Source of the DNA: Candidatus Nitronauta litoralis
GTDB taxonomy: Bacteria > Nitrospinota > Nitrospinia > Nitrospinales > Nitrospinaceae
Length of the DNA: 64,000 nucleotides
NCBI GenBank assembly: GCA_015698285.1
Contig: CP048685.1
Coordinates: 3,162,001 to 3,226,000, forward strand
Direction of reading: 5' to 3'
Under the pieces are notes generated by a model. It searched no databases. It was not told the DNA's origin and was given only the letters and a program-made list of their open reading frames with translations. This document shows positions 24,288-34,146 of the stretch, piece by piece (position 1 is the stretch's first letter; every line of letters starts with the position of its first letter). The position numbers were made by a program, and so were the translations under genes.

Positions 24288-26057
24288 ATGATCTATCTGG
24301 TTTTCCCTTCATCCTGGCATCCCTCCCAACCCTATCTGAGTTTGCCTGCTCTCAAAGGGTTCCTGCACCAGAATGGTATAGAAGATGTTGTGCAGCGTGA
24401 CCTTGCCATCGAGCTGCTCGACCATCTTTGTTCCTGGGAGAAAACCAAACCCCTGTTTTCCAGAATTCAGGATGAATTTGAAGAACTGAGGCGCAAGGCG
24501 TATCTCACCGATTTCCAGCGTGAGAAAATCCAGAAACTGGCAGAAGCCATCGAGATCATCCCGTCCCTTGCCGGTCAGATAGACTCTGCCAAGGTATCCC
24601 TGCGCGGACCCGAATTTTATGATGTTGACCGTTATATGGAGAGCCTCAAGATTATCGATGTCTGGCTCGACAATATTCTCGCAGCTTACTTCCCATCACA
24701 GCTAACAGTCATCGGCAGTCAATTACGCTGGTCTCCCTACGCGACTCAGGAAATTCTGGAATCCTTCGAGCATCCGGAAGAAAACTTTTTCTACGATCTG
24801 TATCAGAAACACTATGTGCCGGAGATCATCAAGGAGGACATCGAATTATTTGGCATTTCCATCACTTCGGTTGAACAGGTCCTGCCGGGTTTGAGTCTGG
24901 CACATCAGATCAAGAAAGCACGCCCGGAAGTTCATATCACGGTGGGTGGCAGTATTTTCACCAAACTGGTCGATGTTCTCGAAAAGGGATCGCCTCTTTT
25001 CGATTTTGTCGACAGCTTTGTGGTGCACGAAGGCGAGACGCCGTTACTCAAACTGGTCGAGGCGGTAAGGTCTGACAAGGATTTTTCCAAAGTCCCGAAC
25101 CTTGTTTATAAAGATGGCGACACGGTCAAGGTTAACCGCCCATTTTATAAAGAAGAACTCAATGCGTTGCCGACACCTGATTTCGATGGGATGCCCTTTG
25201 ATTTGTATCTGACTCCTGAGCGGGTTTTGCCGGTGATGGGCTCCCGTGGTTGTTATTGGGAGAAATGCGCTTTCTGCTCCATTCCGTTTGATCACATCGA
25301 CTTCCACGTGCGTTACGCCGAAACCGTGGCCAATGATTTTAAAAATTTGCAGGAAAAATACGGCTGTAACTATTTCTTCTTCACCGATGAAGCCCTGCCC
25401 ATCAATTTCCTGAAGACCTTTTCGCAGAAACTGGTCGACATGGAACTGAATGTCCAATGGACGGGGGAGTTGAAATTTGAAAAGAGCCTGCTTAAAGAAA
25501 ACCGGATGGAGCTGTTATATCGTTCGGGGTGTCGCAAGCTGATCTTCGGTATGGAGTCCTACAACCAGCGAGTACTGGATTTCATGAAGAAGGGCTGTCC
25601 GGTGGAAGTAATCGACGAGACGGTCGAACAGTGCATGGATATTGGGATCGGCATCCACCTGTATATGCTGATCGGGTTCCCGACCGAAACCCGGGAAGAA
25701 GTTTATGATTCGGTCAATTTTGTATTGAACAACCCCAAACTGCTCAACTCTCCAGGCTTCTCCTGCATCACGTCCCAGTTTGATCTGGAGAAGGGCACTC
25801 CAATGGCAAAAAGCCCGGATGAATATCATGTGTACAATTTAAAAGGTCCTGAAGGTCACGACCTGGCACTGGGATATTCGTATGATATCAATGTTGGATT
25901 GACTGCAGAAGAGGCGACGGAGCTTTATCAGGAAGTCCTGGCTCGGCTCAGTCAGGAAGTCTCAACCTTCCCGCATAATTACTCGCTGGCCGATGGGCTG
26001 CTTTACCTCGGCCACCACGAGAGAGAAAATATTGAGCAACGTCTGGCTGCGTTTTAA
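24288..26057 (+). CDS. B12-binding-domain radical SAM protein
   Basis: 589 residues from ATG 24288 (AAAGG upstream); an earlier frame start at 24216 is less likely. A cobalamin-binding-type Rossmann region (about 175-295, 'ELFGISITSVEQVLPGL', 'VHITVGGSIF') precedes the radical SAM barrel. The cluster-binding motif is 'GCYWEKCAFC' (Cys322, Cys327, Cys330), a CX4CX2C spacing seen in several B12-dependent groups rather than the usual CX3CX2C. 'GMESYNQRVLDFMKKG' and 'GIHLYMLIGFPTETREE' are later barrel blocks. The reaction is unknown: methylation or tailoring of a lipid, peptide or cofactor are options. Dependence on B12 fits the cobalamin operon found further along. Confidence 0.88.
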   Translation: MIYLVFPSSWHPSQPYLSLPALKGFLHQNGIEDVVQRDLAIELLDHLCSWEKTKPLFSRIQDEFEELRRKAYLTDFQREKIQKLAEAIEIIPSLAGQIDSAKVSLRGPEFYDVDRYMESLKIIDVWLDNILAAYFPSQLTVIGSQLRWSPYATQEILESFEHPEENFFYDLYQKHYVPEIIKEDIELFGISITSVEQVLPGLSLAHQIKKARPEVHITVGGSIFTKLVDVLEKGSPLFDFVDSFVVHEGETPLLKLVEAVRSDKDFSKVPNLVYKDGDTVKVNRPFYKEELNALPTPDFDGMPFDLYLTPERVLPVMGSRGCYWEKCAFCSIPFDHIDFHVRYAETVANDFKNLQEKYGCNYFFFTDEALPINFLKTFSQKLVDMELNVQWTGELKFEKSLLKENRMELLYRSGCRKLIFGMESYNQRVLDFMKKGCPVEVIDETVEQCMDIGIGIHLYMLIGFPTETREEVYDSVNFVLNNPKLLNSPGFSCITSQFDLEKGTPMAKSPDEYHVYNLKGPEGHDLALGYSYDINVGLTAEEATELYQEVLARLSQEVSTFPHNYSLADGLLYLGHHERENIEQRLAAF

Positions 26058-26069
26058 TATTATCTTCAA

Positions 26070-26768
26070 CTAAAAAATCCAGAACAATAATAAAGGCAGT
26101 CCTACAGTGCCCAGCAAGGCAGCGCCGTTGAGGCCGTGCAGTATATAAATGTAGTCGGTCAGCGGCGATAACAGGATGTCGACGCCGACACGTCTTACCG
26201 CGCTTTCAATGTCGGCTCGATTTAATTCGTCCTTGTTCTTCTTCCGAATCTCTTCAAGAAAATCGTTGATAAAGAAAAATTTGAGGACTTTCAAAATCAC
26301 AAGGAAGATCATGCGTTTGGCGAAATTGATCGGACCGCCTTTTAACTTCAGGTCTTCGAGAAACTGGTGCCCCAGCTTTTCAAATTTTTCCTCGAGTTCT
26401 TTTTTGGGAATCTGTTTGTCCAGATTCGGATAGGAGGCCATTACACCCGTGGTCAATATATCCAGAAGATCGTGCAACCCGACCAGGCCTTCTTTTAATT
26501 TCTTTCCAGCTACCCAGAGCGTACAGGCGATGAGTCCGTGAGCCCAGCCAAAGACCGATTGCCACCCGAACGCAACGATAAACGTCAGCCAGTTTAACCA
26601 GACACTTTCAATCTCCGGATTGATATAGCCGCTATTGAGCCACCAGACAGCAAGTAGCCCCACGCCGACACCTCCAACAGAAAACAGAAACAGGTAGAGA
26701 AATGTGCCAATCAACAAGTCCGCAAAAAACTTCTGCCAATATTGGATGACGTGTGTGCGGTCAGTCAT
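26070..26768 (-). CDS. Hypothetical inner-membrane protein coupled to the RND pump
   Basis: 232 residues with about four membrane helices (near 15-45, 58-85, 150-166 and 205-231) and a charged cytosolic middle (about 95-145 and 170-190). No family recognised. Its ATG overlaps the stop of the RND permease gene (ATGA), so it is made with the pump and may be an accessory subunit. It converges on the radical SAM gene. Confidence 0.7.
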   Translation of the reverse strand: MTDRTHVIQYWQKFFADLLIGTFLYLFLFSVGGVGVGLLAVWWLNSGYINPEIESVWLNWLTFIVAFGWQSVFGWAHGLIACTLWVAGKKLKEGLVGLHDLLDILTTGVMASYPNLDKQIPKKELEEKFEKLGHQFLEDLKLKGGPINFAKRMIFLVILKVLKFFFINDFLEEIRKKNKDELNRADIESAVRRVGVDILLSPLTDYIYILHGLNGAALLGTVGLPLLLFWIF

Positions 26769-29700
26769 GAAACGGCTACCTCATCAGGTGTGTCTGTCTT
26801 TTGCTTATGACTTGAAAATTGAAAACTCATGTCGAGCAGGGCCGGAATCAGGAACAGGGTAAAAATGGTGCTGAACAGCAATCCTGAAAGTATCACAACC
26901 CCGATTCCCCGGTAAATTTCGCTTCCAGCACCTGGCATCACCACCAAGGGCAGAAGGCCGAAGATACTGGTCAGGGTGCTCATAAAAATCGGCCTGATGC
27001 GGGTGCGAACGGAGTCGAGTACCGCTTTATCATGCGGCATACCTTCTTCACGAATATTAGACAGGGTTTTATACACAATCAGAATCGCGTTGTTGACCAC
27101 CACGCCGACCAGAATAATAAATCCCAGCATGGTGAGAACGTCCAGGGGTTGCGTAACAAAAACATTGAGGAGAGCCAGACCAAAAACTCCGCCCACGGCA
27201 GCCATGGGTACGCTAAGCATGATGATCAATGGGTATCCCCAATGCTGAAACAGTGTGGCCAGAAGAAGGTAAGTAATAAAAATTGCCAGCAGAAAATTGC
27301 CTTTCATTGCCTCGCGTGTCTGCTCCAGTTTATCTGCGTTACCAGATAGCTCAACTTTATAGTCACCACTCAATGTTCCATCGTCGACCATGGGTTGGAT
27401 AATTTGTTTCTTTACGCGGTCAATGGCTTCCTCCAGAGGAATATCCTTTGGCGGTGAAACCTCCAATGTTATGGCACGCTGCCTTTCAAAGTGACGGATC
27501 TTTTCCGTGCTTACTGTATGGATAATGTCAGCCACCTGTTTCAAAGGGACCGTCCGGTTCCCCGGTGTGTGGATCATGGTTTGTTCCAGGTCCTGGGTCT
27601 TTTGCTCGTTCTGGAGTTTATTGATCAATACAAGATCAATCCCCTCCCTCGGCAGGTAGGGCAGATCCACTTTTTCCGGATCAAGAAAAACTTCGTCTGC
27701 ATAGACCCCATCGGTCAATGCAGCAACAGAGTACCCTAGCTCATTTGACGACATATTGAGTTCTGTCAATTGCTTGATACGGGGCTTGACCTGAATTTGA
27801 GGCTGCCCCAGTTCGATGCCAGGGTTCGGGCGGGTTCTGGAGCCAGGTAAAATTTCACGCAATTTATAAAACGAATCCCGGGCAATGTCCGTCAATTTTA
27901 CAAGATCCGGTCCGGAAAAGTTTATCTCAATTCCACGGGAACCACTGAGAGCACTTGAAAAAAGAGAAAGCTGTCTGCTGAACGAAAGCATCCCCGGCAC
28001 CCTGTCGAATTCCCTGTCGAGAATGGCTATCAATTCTCCAGCACGTTCGGGATCTTTCGCTTTGACAACGGTAAACAGACGACCCCGACTCCCGATAAAA
28101 AGAAAGTTTCTAACTGCAGGTCCGTCCAGTTTTGATTCTTCAACCGAACCCGGCATTGCTTCCCAATAGGCTCGATAGCTCTGTTCCATCTGGTCGCCGA
28201 TCCGTGTCATCTCCCCGACATTGTATCCTTGTGGAGGAATCATGAACCCGATGATGACGTTCTGATCTCCTTCAGGCAGGTATTCTGTTTTGGGTAACAG
28301 CCACCAGGCCAGCAGGGCAGGGGGTATCGTCAGGGCCAGGATTACCAGTCCCTGAATGGCTCGATTGCGGGAAAGCACATTGATAAAGCCAACCGTGCCA
28401 CTTGCAAAATTTTTACCCAGCCATCTTAATCCGAACAGATGGCCAAATGCTTTTTTAAAAAAAGAGCTGCCTGATTTGCTCTGGTCCTCAAGTGTCAGCA
28501 GTTTATTACTGAGCGGAGGGATGACGAGGATACTGACAGTCATGGACAACACCACTGAAGCACTGATGGCTACTGCGATATCCTGAAACAGTTGCCCAAC
28601 CTCTTCCTGTACAAAAAGAATCGGGATGAACACTGCCAGGGTGGTCAGGGTACTGGCGAGGATGGCTCCCCAGACTTCCTTTGCCCCCAGTAGGGCCGCC
28701 ATATGTGGTTTTTCTCCCATCTTGTGGTGACGATGAATATTTTCCAGCACAATGATGGAGGCATCCAGTACCATTCCAACGGCAAAAGCCATACCTGCCA
28801 GCATGATGACGTTGATGGTACGTCCCATTAACGTGACGATGATGAACGAGCCGATGACGCTGATCGGAATCGCGAAGGCAACAACCAGGGTGCTGTAGAG
28901 GCTACGTAAAAACACCAGCAGGATCACCACTGCCAATACACCACCAAAAATCAGGTTGGTCTGCACCATGTCGATAGCTCGTACAATATAATCGGTCTTG
29001 TCGGCAGTCTGGACCAGTTGGAGTCCCATGGGATGCAACAACTTTTCATTCAGGCCTCGGGCGGTTTCTTTCAAATGCCCCATCACCTGCAGGATGTTGG
29101 AACCAATCTCCCGCCGTGCATTTATGGATATACCGGGGAGTCCGTTGTGCCTGACGTAATCACGCAGTTCTTCATGAGTGGCTTTGACCTCTGCTACGTC
29201 TTTTACATAAACCGGCTTACCGTTGAGCTGAGTGAGGATAATATTTTTTACATCCTCCGGAGATTTGAATTCCCCTGTGGTGCGGACAATATAACGCCGC
29301 TTGCCTTCATCAAGATCTCCGCCGCTGATGTTCTGGTTTTGTTTGCGCAGGGTGTCGCGTAAAAATGACACCGTGATACCGCGTTCTGCCAGGGCATTGG
29401 GGTCAAAGATGACCTGCAGTTCGGCAGGGCTTCCGCCATAGACATCACTGTCGGAAACACCGGGAACACGTTGGAATCGTGCCTGGATAAAATTTTCAGC
29501 GAAATCGCGATACTGGTAAACGTTGATTTTGTCTTTGTATTCCGGGAGAGGCTGCAAAACAAACCAGGCTATAGGCCGGTCGGAGACGTTTGTCGTTTTG
29601 ATGGTAGGTTCGTCTACATCTTCCGGATAGTCCGAAACCTGCTGCAGGGCGTTGGCGGTTCTTACCAGGGCTTCCTGTAGATTGGTGCCAACCTGAAATT

Positions 29701-29980
29701 CCAGATATACCTCGCCGCGCCCGGTCTGGGAGTCGCTTTCCATTTCAACCAGACCGACGAGTGATTCCAGTTGTTCTTCCTGTTTGTCGATGATCTCCCG
29801 TTCTATTTCTTCTGGGCTGGCACCAGGCCAAAATGTACGGATACTGATTTCCGGCTGGCTGATTTCCGGGGTGAGCTGAATAGGAACCCGTAACAGGGCC
29901 ATGATCCCAAACATCAGGATAAGGATTACCCCGACGGCAACGGTGACACCGTACTTGAGTGAGTTTCCAATTATGTTCAT
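26765..29980 (-). CDS. RND-family efflux permease (AcrB/MexB superfamily)
   Basis: 1071 residues, the usual length. It shows the N-terminal helix, two large periplasmic loops and 12 membrane helices in two halves, with 'LTPEISQPEISIRTFWPGAS' near the start and 'GFIILVGVVVNNAILIVYK' in the second half. It pumps substrates by proton exchange with a periplasmic adaptor and an outer-membrane channel. In helix 4 the sequence is 'GMVLDASIIVLENI', with one Asp where classical HAE1 pumps have Asp-Asp, so it is not a typical drug pump and its substrate is open. The adaptor gene is ten bases upstream; a coupled membrane protein follows. No TolC-type gene is here. Confidence 0.93.
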   Translation of the reverse strand: MNIIGNSLKYGVTVAVGVILILMFGIMALLRVPIQLTPEISQPEISIRTFWPGASPEEIEREIIDKQEEQLESLVGLVEMESDSQTGRGEVYLEFQVGTNLQEALVRTANALQQVSDYPEDVDEPTIKTTNVSDRPIAWFVLQPLPEYKDKINVYQYRDFAENFIQARFQRVPGVSDSDVYGGSPAELQVIFDPNALAERGITVSFLRDTLRKQNQNISGGDLDEGKRRYIVRTTGEFKSPEDVKNIILTQLNGKPVYVKDVAEVKATHEELRDYVRHNGLPGISINARREIGSNILQVMGHLKETARGLNEKLLHPMGLQLVQTADKTDYIVRAIDMVQTNLIFGGVLAVVILLVFLRSLYSTLVVAFAIPISVIGSFIIVTLMGRTINVIMLAGMAFAVGMVLDASIIVLENIHRHHKMGEKPHMAALLGAKEVWGAILASTLTTLAVFIPILFVQEEVGQLFQDIAVAISASVVLSMTVSILVIPPLSNKLLTLEDQSKSGSSFFKKAFGHLFGLRWLGKNFASGTVGFINVLSRNRAIQGLVILALTIPPALLAWWLLPKTEYLPEGDQNVIIGFMIPPQGYNVGEMTRIGDQMEQSYRAYWEAMPGSVEESKLDGPAVRNFLFIGSRGRLFTVVKAKDPERAGELIAILDREFDRVPGMLSFSRQLSLFSSALSGSRGIEINFSGPDLVKLTDIARDSFYKLREILPGSRTRPNPGIELGQPQIQVKPRIKQLTELNMSSNELGYSVAALTDGVYADEVFLDPEKVDLPYLPREGIDLVLINKLQNEQKTQDLEQTMIHTPGNRTVPLKQVADIIHTVSTEKIRHFERQRAITLEVSPPKDIPLEEAIDRVKKQIIQPMVDDGTLSGDYKVELSGNADKLEQTREAMKGNFLLAIFITYLLLATLFQHWGYPLIIMLSVPMAAVGGVFGLALLNVFVTQPLDVLTMLGFIILVGVVVNNAILIVYKTLSNIREEGMPHDKAVLDSVRTRIRPIFMSTLTSIFGLLPLVVMPGAGSEIYRGIGVVILSGLLFSTIFTLFLIPALLDMSFQFSSHKQKTDTPDEVAVS

Positions 29981-29990
29981 TAGGGTGGTT

Positions 29991-31250
29991 TTATTTTTGC
30001 TTCACGATGGTGACGGGAGCCCCAGGCTTTAACCGTTCGTTCCCCTGCACCACAACCAGATTTCCGGATTTCAGAGCCTTTTTCTTGAAGTCTACCGAGA
30101 TCAGGTTGCCTTCCATTTTGCCTGGGGTCACAGGAACTTCTCTGACTGTATTTTTCTTATTTCCTTTGGTCTCGACAACCCACAAAGTGGTGCCTTTGGG
30201 GGATTGAACCAGGGCGTCCTTGGGAACATAGAGCCGCTTGCCTGTTTTTGCGGTGGGGTAAATTTCCACGTTTACCAGCATACCATGTGCGATTTTACTG
30301 CCTGAAGCATTGACTCGAATCCGAACGGGAAATGTGCGGGAATTGGGGTCGGCCGATGTGACGATTTCAATGATCCGTCCTTTATATTCTTTACTCTTGG
30401 TTCCTGTTTTAGGGTTTTCCAGAGTTATCTTGGCAGAATTGCCAACCCTGATACTGTTGTAATGGAACTGCGGGAGGTCGACTTCAACTTTAACGGGATA
30501 AGCAGAAGTGATTCCAAATGCAGGGTCTCCTGTTTCCAGCCATTCACCAACCTCTGTCTGCTTACTGACGATATAGCCGTTGAACGGAGCTTTCAATGTG
30601 GCACGGTCTATATTATCTTCAATGATTTTAATGCGCGCTCGTGCGGCTTCAAGATTCGCATCCGCTTGTTTGATTTTTTCTATGCGAGGCCCGGCCATAT
30701 GCTCTTTAAGAACTTCTTCTTTTTCCTGTAATTCCGCGAGGGCACTTTCCGCCTCTGATTTGCTGCGGTCATAGTCGTCAAGGCTGACCACTCCTTCTTC
30801 GTATAATTGCTTTATTCTCTTCAGATCACTATCTGCGAGCCTGACCCGGGCCAGGGCCTGGTCTTTAGCAAACCTGGCCGCCTCGATAGTTTCTACACGG
30901 GTTCCATTTTTCAATTCCAGCAGGAGAGTTTCCTCGCGTTTTGCTTCCGCCAGGGACAATGCCCGTTCAAGTTCCAGGGGAACCGTCCTCAGTTGTAGAA
31001 GGGGTGTCCCCTTTTTTACAAATTGTCCTTCTCGAACGTGGATGGACTCAACCCGTCCATCGATTTCAGCGGCGAGTCTTGTCGAGGCCCATGGAATAAC
31101 TGTTCCGGGTAATTTGATGATCTCCCGGGGTGACAATGTTTGTGCTTTTGCTACACGGACCGGGGAAGGCGCATTTTTTTTCTGGGCAAAAGAGAGGGAG
31201 GCCAGGGCCAGAATCCAGATAACACATAAAATGAAAGTGAAACGTTTCAT
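29991..31250 (-). CDS. RND efflux periplasmic adaptor (membrane-fusion protein)
   Basis: 419 residues from ATG 31250; an in-frame TTG six codons earlier has no better ribosome site. Signal peptide (about 1-22, 'IWILALASLSFA'), then the barrel-sandwich half-motif ('GRVESIHVREGQFVKKGTPL'), a long alpha hairpin (about 90-200), the second lipoyl half ('ATLKAPFNGYIVSKQTEVGE') and a beta-barrel and membrane-proximal domain. It links the permease encoded just downstream to an outer-membrane exit duct. No lipobox, so it is held by the signal/first segment or by contact. Confidence 0.93.
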   Translation of the reverse strand: MKRFTFILCVIWILALASLSFAQKKNAPSPVRVAKAQTLSPREIIKLPGTVIPWASTRLAAEIDGRVESIHVREGQFVKKGTPLLQLRTVPLELERALSLAEAKREETLLLELKNGTRVETIEAARFAKDQALARVRLADSDLKRIKQLYEEGVVSLDDYDRSKSEAESALAELQEKEEVLKEHMAGPRIEKIKQADANLEAARARIKIIEDNIDRATLKAPFNGYIVSKQTEVGEWLETGDPAFGITSAYPVKVEVDLPQFHYNSIRVGNSAKITLENPKTGTKSKEYKGRIIEIVTSADPNSRTFPVRIRVNASGSKIAHGMLVNVEIYPTAKTGKRLYVPKDALVQSPKGTTLWVVETKGNKKNTVREVPVTPGKMEGNLISVDFKKKALKSGNLVVVQGNERLKPGAPVTIVKQK

Positions 31251-31392
31251 ATAAAAATAGAAAGCCAAAATAAGTACAACAAATCCACTGGCTCAATTAG
31301 GGCTATTCCAAAAGCTCCATGTTATCAAGGGGTTCTAGAATAGCACGAAACAAAACGGGTATGGGAAACTTTTCCTGAAATCCTGGAGTTAT

Positions 31393-32253
31393 TTAAACTG
31401 CGCCTACGTTGACGGTTAAAATCAGGTCACCCCGCCGATCGTTATTCATTTTACCCTTTTCACGCACTCGTAGTTTTTGTCCCGCTGGCGTGTTTGGGGG
31501 GATGTTGACCATAAGTTTTTCCAGAACACCATTGACGGTGTAGGAAAACTGTTTTCTGGCGCCAGCTACCGCTTCATGAGGAGGGATGGTGATCTGAAAA
31601 TGAAGGTCCAGTCCATGTCCGGCTTCCGGATCAAATATACTTTTTACGTTGTCAAATGTGGAACCGCTGTCCTTCCTGGGAGAACGGCCTCCATGTTGCT
31701 TGTCATGTGCCGCCTGCTTAATGGATTTCAGTGCTAAAAGTGAAGCTCCCACTCCTTGTAAAACCCGCAGGCCAAGCCCGACTTTCCCAATCGGACCCGG
31801 TACCATGGAAAGCAATCGACCCAGTTTTCCCATCGCTCCGACACCGCCAAAGAGAATGGCGTCAAAGAACCCGGAACCGGATCGGAAGCCCTGATTTTTG
31901 AACTGCATGTTGAGGTCGTTGAAGGCGTCGCGTCCGAAGGCCTGCCGGAACATGTTTTCAAAAATTTCCTGCTGGCTGTAATCAAAACGAGGACCTTGTC
32001 CTCCCCCCGCGCCAGCATGACCCGCTCCAAAGGTTTTTCTGTAAAGATCGTATTCGGAGCGTTTTTTGGGGTCCATCAGCACCCCGTAGGCTTCTGTGAG
32101 ATCCTTGAATTTTTCTTCTGCTTTGGGGTTGTTGGGGTTGCGGTCCGGGTGAAACTCTACAGCCAGAGCCCGATAAGCTTTTTTTATAGCCTCGGGATCT
32201 GCATTATCCGCGACCCCCAATATGCTGTAATAATCTTTACTTGTTGGTCTCAT
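31393..32253 (-). CDS. DnaJ-type (CbpA-like) co-chaperone
   Basis: 286 residues. J-domain (about 6-72) with the HPD motif in '[17 protein letters not shown]', stimulating a DnaK-type chaperone. A G-rich linker follows, then an unusual middle (about 125-200) that is glycine- and hydrophobic-rich ('[20 protein letters not shown]'), and one C-terminal substrate-binding domain (about 215-286, '[20 protein letters not shown]', '[11 protein letters not shown]'). There is no zinc-finger domain, so it is closer to CbpA/type II proteins, but shorter, with a single C-terminal domain and a hydrophobic insert that might associate with membrane. Confidence 0.88.
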   Translation of the reverse strand: MRPTSKDYYSILGVADNADPEAIKKAYRALAVEFHPDRNPNNPKAEEKFKDLTEAYGVLMDPKKRSEYDLYRKTFGAGHAGAGGGQGPRFDYSQQEIFENMFRQAFGRDAFNDLNMQFKNQGFRSGSGFFDAILFGGVGAMGKLGRLLSMVPGPIGKVGLGLRVLQGVGASLLALKSIKQAAHDKQHGGRSPRKDSGSTFDNVKSIFDPEAGHGLDLHFQITIPPHEAVAGARKQFSYTVNGVLEKLMVNIPPNTPAGQKLRVREKGKMNNDRRGDLILTVNVGAV

Positions 32254-32263
32254 TACAGTTATT

Positions 32264-32797
32264 TTACATTCCCCATTGCTGCGGATATATCGTTTCAGCC
32301 AATTCAGGACCTTTTAGAGAGGTTTCTTTTTTGGTCGTGGCGAGCTGATAGGTTTTATCTTCGTGCAATAGTTGATCCATGTTTTGAAAATGGACAATAA
32401 GAGGGGTTTCAGGAACATCGCTTTTTTTGTCGACCGGGGACAGGATAAACATTTCCCGGCTGAGGACATCCCTGTACTTGCGCTTCATGTTCATTTGATA
32501 AGTTTTGTAGCCAGGTCGAGTTTCAGCCCCCAGATAGGGTTCCTTATTGATCACCTTGTAATTTTCAGGGATGTAGACATTCGCGAAATAGTCTGGCCCA
32601 AGTGAATGATGTACCGTGGTTTCAACGGTCAACAGTTTTATCTGGTTATCAATCGGCTTCAGGTCCATTTTGACCCAATATGCCCGGTCATGAAAATACA
32701 GGTTTTCGAGGGTTACAATCCCGTACAGTAAATTAAGCTGGGATTGAAGCATTATTCCGACGAAAATCCACCCAAAAATTGCCCAGAATTTTTTCAT
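32264..32797 (-). CDS. Hypothetical exported or membrane-anchored protein
   Basis: 177 residues with one N-terminal hydrophobic segment (about 5-22) and a strand-rich outside part ('[20 protein letters not shown]', '[18 protein letters not shown]'). Not recognised. It ends ten bases before the DnaJ-type gene start on the same strand, so the two are probably one unit with this gene first. Confidence 0.6.
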   Translation of the reverse strand: MKKFWAIFGWIFVGIMLQSQLNLLYGIVTLENLYFHDRAYWVKMDLKPIDNQIKLLTVETTVHHSLGPDYFANVYIPENYKVINKEPYLGAETRPGYKTYQMNMKRKYRDVLSREMFILSPVDKKSDVPETPLIVHFQNMDQLLHEDKTYQLATTKKETSLKGPELAETIYPQQWGM

Positions 32798-32959
32798 AAG
32801 ATAATAGTAAGAATAATTGGTTAAATTGGTTTTTAAGAAACCGGATTATTTGGAAAGTTGTGTCAGTAAAACTCTTTTTCTTTAAGGTATTATGAAATAA
32901 AATGAAAGTAAAATGCAAACAGTACGGATTGGCCCAAACTTAAAAAATAGGGTTTGATA

Positions 32960-33574
32960 TTGGACAAAGGTTTTTTAATTGTTGCAGAAGGGATCGATGG
33001 AGCGGGCAAATCTTCACAATTGAAGAAACTGGCTGAGAACCTCCGGGTCTCAGGGCATGATGTTGTCGAGCTGCGGGAACCAACCAATGGAACCTGGGGC
33101 CAGAAAATACGCCGATTGCTTACAGAAGGGCGAGACGGGATAACTCCTGAAGAGGAACTTTCATATTTTAATAATGATCGCCGCGAAGATGTAGCCTTGA
33201 ACATTCAGCCCGCATTGGAGCGTAAAGCGATAGTCCTGATTGATCGGTACTATTATTCTACAGCGGCTTACCAAGGGGCTTTGGGATTCGACCCTGAGGC
33301 CATTTGTCAGGAAAATGAAACATTTGCTCCCAGGCCGGATCTGGTTTTAATGTTCAGCATCGACCCTGAGGTTGGATTGGAAAGGATTTCATCTTCAAGA
33401 GACGGTTTCAGCTCTTTTGAAAAACTGGATTACCTGAAACGTGTACAAGCAATATTTAATACTTTTGAAGGGCTCCATATCAAACGCATTGATGCCAACC
33501 GCGAAATGGATGATGTCCAACAGGATGTCCAGAACTGCGTCAGTGCGTTTCTAAAAACAGGAGAGATAAAATGA
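32960..33574 (+). CDS. tmk: Thymidylate kinase
   Basis: 204 residues. dTMP to dTDP kinase of the dTTP pathway. P-loop 'EGIDGAGKSSQ', the 'REPTNGTWG' segment (usually REPGGT), and the DR(Y) box 'LIDRYYYSTAAYQG'. Start TTG 32960 is chosen because AGGG lies seven bases upstream; another TTG at 32954 is only one base from that site. The stop overlaps the ubiX start (ATGA). First gene of a four-gene overlapping operon tmk-ubiX-desulfurase-thiI. Confidence 0.9.
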   Translation: MDKGFLIVAEGIDGAGKSSQLKKLAENLRVSGHDVVELREPTNGTWGQKIRRLLTEGRDGITPEEELSYFNNDRREDVALNIQPALERKAIVLIDRYYYSTAAYQGALGFDPEAICQENETFAPRPDLVLMFSIDPEVGLERISSSRDGFSSFEKLDYLKRVQAIFNTFEGLHIKRIDANREMDDVQQDVQNCVSAFLKTGEIK

Positions 33575-34146
33575 AAAGAATAGTGCTTGCGATCACAGGT
33601 GCCAGTGGCATGATTTACGCCAAACGGCTGTTTGATCAATTGCAACCGCGAGCTGAAACCCATGTGATTTTGTCTGAACATGGCGCTGAGGTTCTTCAAC
33701 TGGAGTTGGGTTTGACAGCAGCTTATTTTGAAAAGGAGAATGCTGAGGTACATCGTAACTCCAGGATGAATGATTCTCTGGCCAGCGGGTCTTTTAAAAC
33801 CGATGGGATGGTGGTGTGTCCGGGAACAATGGGGACTATTGGACGTATCGCATCGGGTGTTTCGTCTTCTCTGATCGAGCGTGCGGCGGATGTTGTGTTG
33901 AAGGAAAAGGGTAAATTGATTCTGGTTCCAAGGGAAACTCCTTTAAGTACGATACACCTCAAGAACCTGCTTGAGCTTGACCAGGCCGGGGCACTTATTC
34001 TACCGGCTAATCCGGGGTTTTACGACAACCCGCAATCTGTAGAAGATGTCGCTGATTTTATTGTGGCCCGGATCCTTGATCATCTTGGGATGGAACATCG
34101 TATTCAGGAGCCCTACGAACCCAAAAGAAGACAGAAGTCCATATGA
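33571..34146 (+). CDS. ubiX: UbiX-type flavin prenyltransferase
   Basis: 191 residues. UbiX joins dimethylallyl phosphate to FMN to make the prenylated flavin needed by UbiD decarboxylases. Signatures: N-terminal 'VLAITGASGMIYAKRL', 'VCPGTMGTIGRIASGVSSSL' and 'LILVPRETPLSTIHLKNL'. Length is normal. Starts inside the tmk stop and ends inside the desulfurase start (ATGA at both ends). No ubiD is in the window. Confidence 0.95.
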   Translation: MKRIVLAITGASGMIYAKRLFDQLQPRAETHVILSEHGAEVLQLELGLTAAYFEKENAEVHRNSRMNDSLASGSFKTDGMVVCPGTMGTIGRIASGVSSSLIERAADVVLKEKGKLILVPRETPLSTIHLKNLLELDQAGALILPANPGFYDNPQSVEDVADFIVARILDHLGMEHRIQEPYEPKRRQKSI

